Part shown: positions 44,810 to 53,742 of the stretch, piece after piece | How positions within the stretch are numbered: position 1 is the first letter of the stretch | How the letters are laid out: the number at the start of each line of letters is the position of its first letter | The notes under the pieces: model-generated | What the model was told of the DNA's origin: nothing | Databases searched by the model: none | What the model saw: the letters and a program-made list of their open reading frames with translations, nothing else | Position numbers and translations under genes: made by a program | Source of the DNA: JACPYM01 sp963699175 | GTDB lineage: Bacteria; Acidobacteriota; Blastocatellia; RBC074 | Length of the DNA stretch: 64,000 nt | Reading direction: 5' to 3' | Assembly (NCBI GenBank): GCA_963699175.1 | Contig: OY969418.1 | Span: 6,696,001-6,760,000 of the forward strand

Positions 44810-46708
44810 ATGTGCGGCATCATCGGTGTTATTACGCCGAAACTACGCCAGGAAATCCTGCCCGTTCTGACGCGCGCCCTTGGTACATTGGCGCATCGTG
44901 GCCCGGATGATGAAGGCCTCGAATTTCTGACCGGCGAGCACGAACCGCTCACCGCCGCTTTCGGCCACCGTCGTCTGAGTATCCTCGACCTGTCGCCCGC
45001 CGGTCATCAGCCAATGCGTGATGAAGCGACGGGGAACTGGATCACCTTCAACGGCGAAGTCTTCAATTTCCGCGAGATTCGCCACGCATTTGAACAGCGC
45101 GGACTCAGCTTTCATTCCCAGAGTGATACTGAGGTGCTGCTCAAAGGCTATGGCCTATTGGGTAAACGCGCCATTACGGATTGGCGCGGAATGTTTGCGC
45201 TGGGCCTTTGGCAAGCTGAAGAGCAGCGTCTGGTATTGGTGCGCGACCGGCTCGGCATCAAACCGCTCTACTATTTTTACGACGGCCAGACTTTCCTCTT
45301 TGCTTCGGAAGTGCGCGCCTTACTAGCAACCGGGCTTGTTCCGCGTAAACTCTCGCGGGCGGCAGTGGAGAGCTACCTGGCTTACGGCTCGGTGCAACAA
45401 CCATTAACAATTATCGAAAACGTTTACGCGGTGATGCCCGGCCACGTTTTGACCTTCGCCGCCGGCCAACTTCACAGCGAGCCGTATTGGGAGTTGAGCG
45501 CGCAGAATGGTTCAATCGCCAAATTCAATAAGGCAGAACTGACGCTGGAGATTGCCGAATTGTTGGTTGAATCCGTGCGCCTGCGGCTGGTCTCGGACGT
45601 GCCAGTCGGTGTGTTTCTGAGCGGCGGCATTGATTCGAGCGCCGTGGTCTCGCTGATGCGACGCGCCACGGCCAGCGAGATCAAGACCTTTTCCGTCTTT
45701 TTCAATGAACTCGATTTTGATGAGCGCGTTTACGCTGAACAAGTGGCGCAATGTTACGCCACTGAGCATCATTCCGTTTTCATCTCAGTAAACGAAGTGC
45801 TGGCTAAGCTACCGCACGCCTTGCACGCGCTCGATCAACCGGCGGTAGACGGCCTCAACTCTTACATCGTATCTGAAGCTGCCGCGCAGGCCGGCTTGAA
45901 GGTTGCGCTTTCAGGTTTAGGCGGAGACGAGGTCTTTGCCGGCTATGATTACTTCCGCACGATTGCGCAAAGCGAACGCCGCCGCGCGCAGGTGCAACTG
46001 TTGCCGCAGGGCGTGCGGCGCGCCGCCTCCGCCGCGATCAGTACGGTGTCGCATACGCACCGCGCCAATAAGCTCAGCTACTTGTTACGCAGCGAGCACC
46101 TCAACGAGCACTCTGTCTTACTACACCGCCGTCTGTTTACCCGTGAGCAGCAGCAACAACTCTTGACGGCTAATGGTTATGCGCTTGATGCGTATCAACG
46201 CGACTGGTCTTTACTCAAAGAATGGACAGCGCAGCAGCGCACGAATTGCTCCACGGCGGATGCGGTTAATCAAGCCTCGTTACTTGATATGTCCGGTTAT
46301 TTGAGCAACACCTTGCTGCGCGACACCGATGCGATGAGCATGGCGCACAGTCTGGAAGTGCGCGTGCCGCTGATTGATCACAAGCTAGTCGAGCGCATAC
46401 TCAGCATCCCCGGACAGCTCAAAGTGCGTCCCGACGAACCGAAGAAGTTGTTGGTAGACGCAGTTTGGAATCTGCCGCCCGAAATTGTCCGTCGCCCCAA
46501 ACGAGGCTTCGAACTGCCATTCAAACATTGGCTACTCGGCGAATTGCGCGAACAGGTAGAAAGCGCCTTCACCGCGCCAGAGCTTGACGGCCTTTTTCAA
46601 CGGCAAGGTGTGCAGACGCTCTGGCAGGATTTTCTACAAGGCCGCGTCACCTGGTCGCGCGCGTGGAGTGTTTACGTGCTGGGCGAGTGGATACGGTTGA
46701 ATCTTTGA
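44810..46708 (+). CDS. asnB: Asparagine synthase-like amidotransferase (first copy)
   Basis: The 632-residue enzyme has the N-terminal glutaminase with catalytic Cys2 (MCGIIGVI), LAHRGPDDEG, and RLSILDLSPAGHQP, then the synthase domain with the pyrophosphate loop SGGIDSS near residue 270. SGLGGDEVFAGYDYF and EVRVPLIDHKLVE follow. In polysaccharide loci such enzymes often amidate sugar acids instead of making asparagine, so the role is uncertain. The ATG has no clear ribosome binding site. Confidence 0.9.
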   Translation: MCGIIGVITPKLRQEILPVLTRALGTLAHRGPDDEGLEFLTGEHEPLTAAFGHRRLSILDLSPAGHQPMRDEATGNWITFNGEVFNFREIRHAFEQRGLSFHSQSDTEVLLKGYGLLGKRAITDWRGMFALGLWQAEEQRLVLVRDRLGIKPLYYFYDGQTFLFASEVRALLATGLVPRKLSRAAVESYLAYGSVQQPLTIIENVYAVMPGHVLTFAAGQLHSEPYWELSAQNGSIAKFNKAELTLEIAELLVESVRLRLVSDVPVGVFLSGGIDSSAVVSLMRRATASEIKTFSVFFNELDFDERVYAEQVAQCYATEHHSVFISVNEVLAKLPHALHALDQPAVDGLNSYIVSEAAAQAGLKVALSGLGGDEVFAGYDYFRTIAQSERRRAQVQLLPQGVRRAASAAISTVSHTHRANKLSYLLRSEHLNEHSVLLHRRLFTREQQQQLLTANGYALDAYQRDWSLLKEWTAQQRTNCSTADAVNQASLLDMSGYLSNTLLRDTDAMSMAHSLEVRVPLIDHKLVERILSIPGQLKVRPDEPKKLLVDAVWNLPPEIVRRPKRGFELPFKHWLLGELREQVESAFTAPELDGLFQRQGVQTLWQDFLQGRVTWSRAWSVYVLGEWIRLNL

Positions 46709-46709
46709 C

Positions 46710-48005
46710 ATGACAACAGAGAGTGGGGCGGCTATCAAGGCGGAGAATCTATCGAAGCTTTATCACCTAGGTGCGCGTGATAAGCTCAACCGTACGCTGC
46801 GCGACACGTTGGTTGATACTTTCCACCGGTTCAATCCCTTTGCCGGAAACGGCACGTCTTCGAATGGGCACGTTGGGACGTTGTTTTGGGCGCTCCGCGA
46901 CGTTAGCTTCACGATTCAACCCGGCGAAGTGGTGGGTATCGTTGGACGAAACGGCGCTGGCAAAAGCACTCTGCTTAAGTTGCTCTCCAAGATCACCGAG
47001 CCGACTGGCGGCGAGGCCGAACTTCGCGGGCAGCTCGGCAGCTTGTTGGAAGTCGGCACCGGCTTCCATCCCGAATTGACCGGACGTGACAATATCTACC
47101 TGAACGGCTCGATCCTGGGAATGACACGCCGCGAGATCGAACGCAAGTTTGACGAGATCGTCGCCTTTGCCGAGCTGGAACGTTTTTTGGATACGCCGGT
47201 CAAACGTTACAGCAGCGGTATGTATGTGCGGCTGGCTTTTGCCGTGGCTGCGCACCTGGAGCCAGAGATTTTGCTCGTAGATGAAGTGTTAGCCGTAGGG
47301 GATGCAGCATTTCAAAAGAAGTGCCTCGGTAAAATGACCGAAGTCGCCAAGCGAGGCCGCACGGTGCTCTTCGTCAGCCACAATACTGCGGCAATGTTAG
47401 GTCTTTGCCAGCGCGGCCTACTGCTGGAAAACGGTAAGCTAACAGCCGACGGCCCTATCGAAGCAGTCATTCAGCAATACTTAAATAACTTGAAAGTTAT
47501 TGCTCCTTTGGATTTATCCAATTACGCAGAGCGACAAGGTAATGGACGTGTACGCTTTACCAGCGTGACCTTCGAAGACGAGCAGGGCAATCCCGTCGAG
47601 CAAGGCATTTCGGGTAAGCCGTTGGTAGTAAATTTGAAATACCAGGCAAAGGAAACCCGACCGCTGCCTCACTGCCGCACTTCAGTTACATTCTATGACT
47701 TGCTTGGTCAGCCGCTATTTAATTGCTCAAGTGAGTTAGTTATTCAAGAGCCTATTACTTTACCAGCACAAGGGCATCTCCGCTTGCTTATTCCTCGCTT
47801 GCCACTGAGCCAAAGCCGATATTTGCTAACATTATTTTTTGAGGTAAACCGTGAAATTGAAGATTGGCTGCAAACCGCCATAGAATTAGAGGTCGTTGAC
47901 GGCGACTTTTATAGTACAGGTAGGCTTTATCCCGCCGGTTGGCAAGGTAAAGGTGTGTTGGTACCACATCAGTGGATTATTGGAGATAATAATTCAATTG
48001 GCTGA
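46710..48005 (+). CDS. Wzt-like ABC-transporter ATPase with C-terminal glycan domain
   Basis: The ATPase (431 residues) starts one base after the previous stop. Walker A is GRNGAGKSTLLKLL near residue 80, then LLEVGTGFHPELTGRDNIYLNG, signature YSSGMYVRLAFAVA and Walker B ILLVDEVLAVGD. Residues about 285-425 form a Wzt-C-type beta domain that in related systems recognises the glycan. The partner membrane permease (Wzm) is not in the window, so it may be encoded further along. Confidence 0.9.
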   Translation: MTTESGAAIKAENLSKLYHLGARDKLNRTLRDTLVDTFHRFNPFAGNGTSSNGHVGTLFWALRDVSFTIQPGEVVGIVGRNGAGKSTLLKLLSKITEPTGGEAELRGQLGSLLEVGTGFHPELTGRDNIYLNGSILGMTRREIERKFDEIVAFAELERFLDTPVKRYSSGMYVRLAFAVAAHLEPEILLVDEVLAVGDAAFQKKCLGKMTEVAKRGRTVLFVSHNTAAMLGLCQRGLLLENGKLTADGPIEAVIQQYLNNLKVIAPLDLSNYAERQGNGRVRFTSVTFEDEQGNPVEQGISGKPLVVNLKYQAKETRPLPHCRTSVTFYDLLGQPLFNCSSELVIQEPITLPAQGHLRLLIPRLPLSQSRYLLTLFFEVNREIEDWLQTAIELEVVDGDFYSTGRLYPAGWQGKGVLVPHQWIIGDNNSIG

Positions 48006-48006
48006 C

Positions 48007-48936
48007 ATGCGCTGCCTTGATATTCAAGACCTGCCATCTCCGCCTGCTGAAAGGAGAGGCTGGCCCTGGCAAGTTGAAGTGAGCAATGAACAGAGTGAGG
48101 GACAAGGTGAGAGTAAGTTACCTAAGATCAGTGTCATTACCCCTTCTTACAATCAAGCTCGATTTCTTGAGCAAACCATCCGTTCCGTCTTGTCACAGGG
48201 TTATCCCAATCTCGAATACCTCATCATTGATGGGGGCAGCACGGATGGCAGCGTCGAGATTATCCGCAAATACGAGGAGTGGCTGGCGTATTGGATAACT
48301 GAAAAAGATCGCGGGCAAAGCCACGCAATCAACAAAGGGCTAACCCGAGCGACCGGTCAAATTATGTGCTGGTTGAACAGTGACGATTACTATCCGGCGG
48401 ACACCTTGCGGCTGGTAGGGAAGCTACTGACAGACGGCACAAATAACTACGCCCTGATCGGACACGCAAAGACCTTCTTTCAGGATGACCGCGCGCCGGT
48501 TGTAAACAGAGGGGAGTACCTAAATCGGCGCCGGTTGTTGGAGTTTTGGAAGGGCTACCAGATGCACCAACCATCCATTTTTTGGCGACGTGAGGTGTTT
48601 GACAGAGTTGGGTTGCTCAGAGAGGACTTGGATCTGACAATGGATTTCGATTACTGGGCTAGAATAGCTGAGTTCTATTCTTTTACTAACGTTGATCGTA
48701 TCCTATCCTGTTGCAACCACCATACGTTGGCGAAGACCAGCGATAATTGTGCTACCTACCACAGAGATTTGAGAAAGCATCGTCATCATTATTGGGGATC
48801 AAGGCTGTCATTGGATTACTGGCTGTTAGAAGCTTCAATGACAAAACATCTTTTCGTCAAACCAATATTGCAGCAACTCGGGTTACTCGGTCTTCTTACT
48901 TCAATCAAGGCAAAAAAATGCCTAAGGTTAGTGTAA
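48007..48936 (+). CDS. GT2 family glycosyltransferase
   Basis: I start at the ATG at 48007, directly after the previous stop (TGACATG); a start at 47896 would overlap that gene by 110 bases. The 309-residue protein opens with a LPSPPAERRGWPWQVE leader found on related transferases, then PKISVITPSYNQARFLEQTIRSVLSQ, DGGSTDGS and the WLNSDDYY acidic motif (about 120). Donor sugar cannot be read. Confidence 0.88.
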   Translation: MRCLDIQDLPSPPAERRGWPWQVEVSNEQSEGQGESKLPKISVITPSYNQARFLEQTIRSVLSQGYPNLEYLIIDGGSTDGSVEIIRKYEEWLAYWITEKDRGQSHAINKGLTRATGQIMCWLNSDDYYPADTLRLVGKLLTDGTNNYALIGHAKTFFQDDRAPVVNRGEYLNRRRLLEFWKGYQMHQPSIFWRREVFDRVGLLREDLDLTMDFDYWARIAEFYSFTNVDRILSCCNHHTLAKTSDNCATYHRDLRKHRHHYWGSRLSLDYWLLEASMTKHLFVKPILQQLGLLGLLTSIKAKKCLRLV

Positions 48937-49814
48937 TCATCCCGGCTTATAATACGGCCTCATATCTGGCAGAAGCGGTCGAGAGCGTGCTCAACCAGAG
49001 CTTCCGAGACTTCGAGATTTTGATTGTTAATGATGGCTCAACTGACAGCACTCTTGAAGTCGCCAGAAAATTTGAGCCGCTGGTTAAAGTGTTTTCTAAA
49101 GAAAATGGCGGGCCGGCCAGCGCGCGGAATTTGGCGATCAAACATTCGACAGGTGAGTATATTGCTTTTCTCGACAGCGACGATTTATGGGAGGAAGGTA
49201 AGCTGGCGGAGCAGGTGGCTTATTTGAAAAACCACCCTCAAGTAGCTTTGGTATATGGCGAAGCCTTGATGTTTGCACACAATGATAACAAAAGAGAAGT
49301 CCGGCGAAAAATCGGTTACACACAAGAGCCTACGTTCAAGAAACTGTTATTCGGGGATTTCATTCCTAATTCAACTGTCGTCATTCGCAGAACTTGTTTT
49401 GATGAGGTCGGCTTGTTTAACGAAGATAGTGACCTAATTGGAGCAGAAGATTTTGAATATTGGTTGCGCGTCACACACTCGCACAAGCTGGCTGGACTTG
49501 CCCGCCCACTAGCTTTTTACCGCGTGCGCGAAGGTAATCTTGTGGGAGATGGTAAAGATATTGAAAAGGGGTTGGGGCTAACTTTGCTGGTGCTACGCAA
49601 GATAGAAAAGCAGTTCCCTAAGGTCTGGCAAGAAAATCAGATCAGCCGGGAGTTGCTTTTTGCCCGCTTCCATATTCGCGCCGGGTTTGCCTGGAAAAAG
49701 CGAGGCAGTTGGACAAACTGTCTGAGCCAATTTTATGCGGCTTTATGCTGCAGCCCCAAGCCGCGCGTATTACGTTGGATCGTGGCCGCAACATTGCTCA
49801 GACAGTGGTCATAA
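48918..49814 (+). CDS. GT2 family glycosyltransferase
   Basis: The 298-residue transferase starts at an ATG overlapping the previous gene by 19 bases. It has VSVIIPAYNTASYLAEAVESVLNQ, NDGSTDST near 40, FLDSDDLW near 88 and a late EDFEYWLRVT near 175, which is the common acceptor/catalytic block. A short AAGG serves as ribosome binding site. This is a typical inverting GT-A fold. Confidence 0.9.
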   Translation: MPKVSVIIPAYNTASYLAEAVESVLNQSFRDFEILIVNDGSTDSTLEVARKFEPLVKVFSKENGGPASARNLAIKHSTGEYIAFLDSDDLWEEGKLAEQVAYLKNHPQVALVYGEALMFAHNDNKREVRRKIGYTQEPTFKKLLFGDFIPNSTVVIRRTCFDEVGLFNEDSDLIGAEDFEYWLRVTHSHKLAGLARPLAFYRVREGNLVGDGKDIEKGLGLTLLVLRKIEKQFPKVWQENQISRELLFARFHIRAGFAWKKRGSWTNCLSQFYAALCCSPKPRVLRWIVAATLLRQWS

Positions 49815-49837
49815 ACATTTGTAATCTGGCTTCTGAA

Positions 49838-50905
49838 ATGCGAATCACCTTTGTCTTACCACGTTATTTGGACTCCCCTGCCGGCGGCTTCAAGATGGTT
49901 TATGAATATGCCAACCATTTGCAAGCTCGTGGTCATCAAGTAACAATTTTGCACCCGCGCAACCTGAAACCGACAGCGGGATTGATAGAACAGGCAAAAA
50001 ACTATCTTTGGCCTTATAAACTACGCTTACGTAATCGTCCTTTGATACCTTGGTTTAAGCTAAGCAAGGAAATAAGGCTTTTACTCGTTCCAGATTTGCG
50101 TGAAGAGTTTGTGCCGCCAGGCGACGCAATCGTTGCAACGGGGTATCGCACGGCTTTCTTGGTTAATCATTATAAGGAAGCTAAAGGGCGAAAATATTAT
50201 TTGATCCAACATTACGAAACTTGGGATGGCGAAGCGGATGAAGTCAATCGTACCTGGATATTGCCATTGCACAAAATCGTGATTGCTAAATGGCTGCTGA
50301 AACTGGCAACAGATTTCGGCGAAGGCGAGCGAGCTACGTATATCCCCTATGGGTTGGATTTTGCGCGATTTAGAATCACCACGCCGATAAACAAACGCTC
50401 TTCGCCACGGATTGGAATGTTGGCTCATCCATTTGTCTGGAAAGGGACCAGCGATGGAGTGCGCGCGCTGGAATTAGCCCGCGAGCGTTTACCCAACGTG
50501 CAGGCGATCCTTTTTGGCGCGCATCCCCGCCCAGCGGAACTGCCTGAATGGATTGAATATCGGCAGCAACCTACTGCTGAAGAGTTACTGGCGATCTATA
50601 ATTCATGCCCGGTATTTTTGCAGCCGAGTTGGACTGAAGGCTGGGGCTTGACTGCCGCAGAGGCGATGGCTTGCGGTTGTGCATTGGTTACTACTGATAA
50701 TTTAGGCGTTCGTGAATTTGCTGATGATGGAAACTCCGCCCTCTTTTCGCCGATTAAGTCCCCAGACTTACTAGCAGAAAACGCGCTAAAGCTCCTCAAT
50801 AATGATGAGTTAAGGCAGCAACTAGCCCAGTTGGGGCAGGAGAGAATCCAAGAGTTCACCTGGGAGCGCGCCACTAACTCGCTGGAGCGCCTTTTTCTTT
50901 CTTGA
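49838..50905 (+). CDS. GT4 family glycosyltransferase
   Basis: The ATG at 49838 gives 355 residues, starting MRITFVLPRY as GT4 enzymes do (an upstream extension is unrelated to the fold). GGFKMVYEYANHLQARGHQV is the N-terminal Rossmann start, and the C-terminal half carries PSWTEGWGLTAAEAMACG with the Glu of the EX7E pair and VTTDNLGVREF. The codon usage is AT-rich compared with the flanks. Confidence 0.88.
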   Translation: MRITFVLPRYLDSPAGGFKMVYEYANHLQARGHQVTILHPRNLKPTAGLIEQAKNYLWPYKLRLRNRPLIPWFKLSKEIRLLLVPDLREEFVPPGDAIVATGYRTAFLVNHYKEAKGRKYYLIQHYETWDGEADEVNRTWILPLHKIVIAKWLLKLATDFGEGERATYIPYGLDFARFRITTPINKRSSPRIGMLAHPFVWKGTSDGVRALELARERLPNVQAILFGAHPRPAELPEWIEYRQQPTAEELLAIYNSCPVFLQPSWTEGWGLTAAEAMACGCALVTTDNLGVREFADDGNSALFSPIKSPDLLAENALKLLNNDELRQQLAQLGQERIQEFTWERATNSLERLFLS

Positions 50906-50919
50906 TTATTACCGCGTCT

Positions 50920-51837
50920 ATGACGCAGCATCCGTTAGTTTATATAGTTATCCTTTGTTATAACAGTGAGAGATGGGTAGAAGCTTGCTTAACATCGGTC
51001 TTGGCTACTGACTACCCCAATTTCAAACTGGTCGTAGTGGATAATGCCTCAACCGACAGTAGTGTCGCAGAAATAAGCAAATTTCTCCCACGAGTAAAGT
51101 TATTGTCGAATCAGGAAAATCTGGGTTTTGTCGGAGGAAATAATATTGGGATTGCGCAAGCTTTGAGCCAGCAGGCGGACTACATAGCCTTGTTAAATCC
51201 TGATACACGGGTAACACCTGGATGGTTGGCTGCAGTGGTTGATGTCGGAGAGGCGGAGAGTGACATAGGTATATTGGGAGTTGTTCAATATTCTTATCAC
51301 GACAACACGTTTAATTCCTGGACGCAGGTAGCCTTGGCAACTCAGCTTGCCAAATTGACAGCGCCACCAAACCGCGCCTGGCTGCCGATGGAATGGGTAG
51401 AAGGCTCGTGTATCGTAGTCAAACGAGAAGTATTCCAACGCATAGGATTGCTTGATCCAATCTATCTCTCTTTTTACGAAGAAATTGACTTTTGTCGTCG
51501 TGCTGCTTGCCACGGCTATCAAACAGCGCTGGCCATCAATAGCAGGGTTCACCATTATCGCGGGGGGAGTTGGCGGGCAGGGCGAGCGCAAAGCCAAATG
51601 AGAGATTACCTTTGCGACAGAGGACAATTCATCTACGCCCTGACAGATCCGCGGCGCAGCTTTGCGGGCAATGTTAAATGGTATTTCATAACCTTGCTTA
51701 CAAAATTGAAAGAAGTGTTGTGGTGCTTAGACTGGGGAAGGCTAAGGAGCTTATTAGCTATACAAATTGACTTGATTAGCAAGTGGCCTGGCATCTACGG
51801 AAAGTGGAAACGCGAGCGCCAAACTGTGCTTTTTTGA
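50920..51837 (+). CDS. GT2 family glycosyltransferase
   Basis: The ATG at 50920 gives 305 residues; a TTG at 50902 overlapping the previous stop (TTGA) is an equal candidate. The rhamnosyltransferase-like layout has YIVILCYNSERWVEACLTSVL, VVDNASTDSS, NLGFVGGNNIG and LLNPDTRV near 90, with EGSCIVVKREVF and FYEEIDFCRRA later. The NPDT form of the DxD motif is common in this subgroup. Confidence 0.87.
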   Translation: MTQHPLVYIVILCYNSERWVEACLTSVLATDYPNFKLVVVDNASTDSSVAEISKFLPRVKLLSNQENLGFVGGNNIGIAQALSQQADYIALLNPDTRVTPGWLAAVVDVGEAESDIGILGVVQYSYHDNTFNSWTQVALATQLAKLTAPPNRAWLPMEWVEGSCIVVKREVFQRIGLLDPIYLSFYEEIDFCRRAACHGYQTALAINSRVHHYRGGSWRAGRAQSQMRDYLCDRGQFIYALTDPRRSFAGNVKWYFITLLTKLKEVLWCLDWGRLRSLLAIQIDLISKWPGIYGKWKRERQTVLF

Positions 51838-51853
51838 GAAAGTAACATTGACA

Positions 51854-52774
51854 ATGATCGTGGTGTCAGTCGTTATACCATGTCGTAATCGCGTGGAAGA
51901 ATTGAGACGTTGTTTGAGCCTACTTCGCCATCAGCAGTTTCCTAAAGAGAAGTACGAGGTGATAGTTTGTGATGATGGATCGGAAGAAGATGTAGAATCG
52001 GTAATCCGCGAGTTTTCGAATGATGACATTGAGTTTATTTACTGCCGTCAAGCCCCTCAAGGGCCGGCGGCCGCGCGCAACCTGGGTATCAAGCGAGCGC
52101 GGGGGGAGATTGTGGCGATGACAGATAGCGATGCGATCCCTCAAACGGACTGGTTAATCAAGCTGTATGAGACGTTGGTCAGAAATCCACAGGCAGTTGC
52201 TGTCGAGGGCAAAGTTTATGCGGAAAATGTGGACGAGTATGCTCCGTTGGGCGAGGGGCCAACAAATAAAACTGGTGGTGTTTATTTGACCTGTAACTGT
52301 GCATATCGCCGCGATGCATTGTTAAAAGCAGGTGGGTTTGATGAAACATTTCCTTACGCGGCTTATGAAGATGCTGAACTAGCCGCACAAGCGCAGAGGT
52401 TCGGACCAATAATTTGGCAGCCTGAAGCTATAGTTATTCACCCAGAGCGCCAACTCACACTTTCGAGCGTCCTAAAGAAACTCAGGCATTGGGAATACAT
52501 CTTGATCATAGGGCTTCGCTATGGGTACCTAGCATGGAAACAATATCCAGTGGCTCATCCGCGATTGCGTGTGGTCATCTTATCAACCATCATTCTGCCC
52601 CTGGCAAAGCTTCAGAAAGCCCTACAATGGTCTTGGAGAAGGCCTGCTGCGGCACTGAAATTATCTATGTATACTATTTTGGAGTCTCTGGGAGCAATTT
52701 TTATTGTCGCTCCCAGAGCTTTATTAGGTAATTATGCTAAACAAGTTATCAGGCAAGACTATCTCAAGCGATAA
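51854..52774 (+). CDS. GT2 family glycosyltransferase
   Basis: The ATG at 51854 gives 306 residues. IVVSVVIPCRNRVEELRRCLSLL, then DDGSEED, the PQGPAAARNLGIKRARGE helix and TDSDAIP near 95 give the GT-A core. The late block GGFDETFPYAAYEDAELAAQAQ resembles that of galactosyl or chondroitin-type transferases, but donor is not assigned. It overlaps the next gene by 41 bases. Confidence 0.87.
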   Translation: MIVVSVVIPCRNRVEELRRCLSLLRHQQFPKEKYEVIVCDDGSEEDVESVIREFSNDDIEFIYCRQAPQGPAAARNLGIKRARGEIVAMTDSDAIPQTDWLIKLYETLVRNPQAVAVEGKVYAENVDEYAPLGEGPTNKTGGVYLTCNCAYRRDALLKAGGFDETFPYAAYEDAELAAQAQRFGPIIWQPEAIVIHPERQLTLSSVLKKLRHWEYILIIGLRYGYLAWKQYPVAHPRLRVVILSTIILPLAKLQKALQWSWRRPAAALKLSMYTILESLGAIFIVAPRALLGNYAKQVIRQDYLKR

Positions 52775-53711
52775 ATGGCCTGAGGTTGTTATTCTGATTC
52801 TATCTTATAACTGTTGTGATAAAGTTCGGCGCTGTCTTATCTCGTTATCCAGGCTAAATTACAGTAACTCAACAATTGTTGTGGTGGATAATGGCTCGAT
52901 AGATGAAGTGGCTAGCCTGATGCGGGACGAATTCGCTGGCGTGCTGTTTCTTCAAACAGGTAGCAATTGGGGTTACACCGGCGGTAATAACCAAGGTATT
53001 AAATGCGCTTTAGCAAGTGGGGCGGAATATATACTGGTGCTTAACCCTGATACGATAGTAGAAAACCCGAACTTTCTAAGCGAGCTAGTGCGATATAACG
53101 AAAGTAACCCTAGAGTCGGTATTTCAGGACCGCGCGTGTTTTTTCAGACCAACGATCTTGTCCAAAATACTGTGTTGCACGCCCCGGGCTTTTGGCGAAA
53201 CGTCGCTAATTGGGTCGCGTATCGTCTTTTTCCAGAGAGATTTCATCTGTCAAAGGGTGAGACCTTAGATGCAGATGTATTGAATGGCGTGTGTGTGTTG
53301 CTACGGGCAGCCTGCTTAAAAGAGATAGGCTTATTCGATGAAAACGTGTTTATGTATATTGAGGATGCAGACCTGGATTATCGTGCACGCCAATTTGGCT
53401 GGTTGGTCAGGTATCTGCCGGTAAACGGTGTTATACACGAGCAGAGATCAACAGGCTATCACATGACGAGCTTGGTCAGCTTCTTGCTGAAGAGAAACTC
53501 TGTTTACTATCTCTGCAAGATTGGCAAACGTTTTGACGCATGGGCCTATGCTGCCTGTTCATTACTCGTTTTGGTAATACGCGCATCTCTGACATTCCGT
53601 TGGTTAGCTTTCAAAGAGTATGCACATTTTTGTAGGCAACTGGCTAAGTCTTACCGCCAAGTATTATTTGGAGAGCGGTTTAATAGCTCATTCGGGCCGC
53701 CTTATGGTTAA
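52734..53711 (+). CDS. GT2 family glycosyltransferase
   Basis: The 325-residue transferase of the rhamnosyltransferase type has VVILILSYNCCDKVRRCLISL, VVDNGSIDE, SNWGYTGGNNQGI and VLNPDTIV near 103. The C-terminal third has hydrophobic patches suited to membrane association. Its start overlaps the previous gene, in keeping with a tightly packed operon. Confidence 0.87.
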   Translation: MLNKLSGKTISSDKWPEVVILILSYNCCDKVRRCLISLSRLNYSNSTIVVVDNGSIDEVASLMRDEFAGVLFLQTGSNWGYTGGNNQGIKCALASGAEYILVLNPDTIVENPNFLSELVRYNESNPRVGISGPRVFFQTNDLVQNTVLHAPGFWRNVANWVAYRLFPERFHLSKGETLDADVLNGVCVLLRAACLKEIGLFDENVFMYIEDADLDYRARQFGWLVRYLPVNGVIHEQRSTGYHMTSLVSFLLKRNSVYYLCKIGKRFDAWAYAACSLLVLVIRASLTFRWLAFKEYAHFCRQLAKSYRQVLFGERFNSSFGPPYG

Positions 53712-53742
53712 ACAATAGCACGTAAAACAGGAAATCTGGCTA

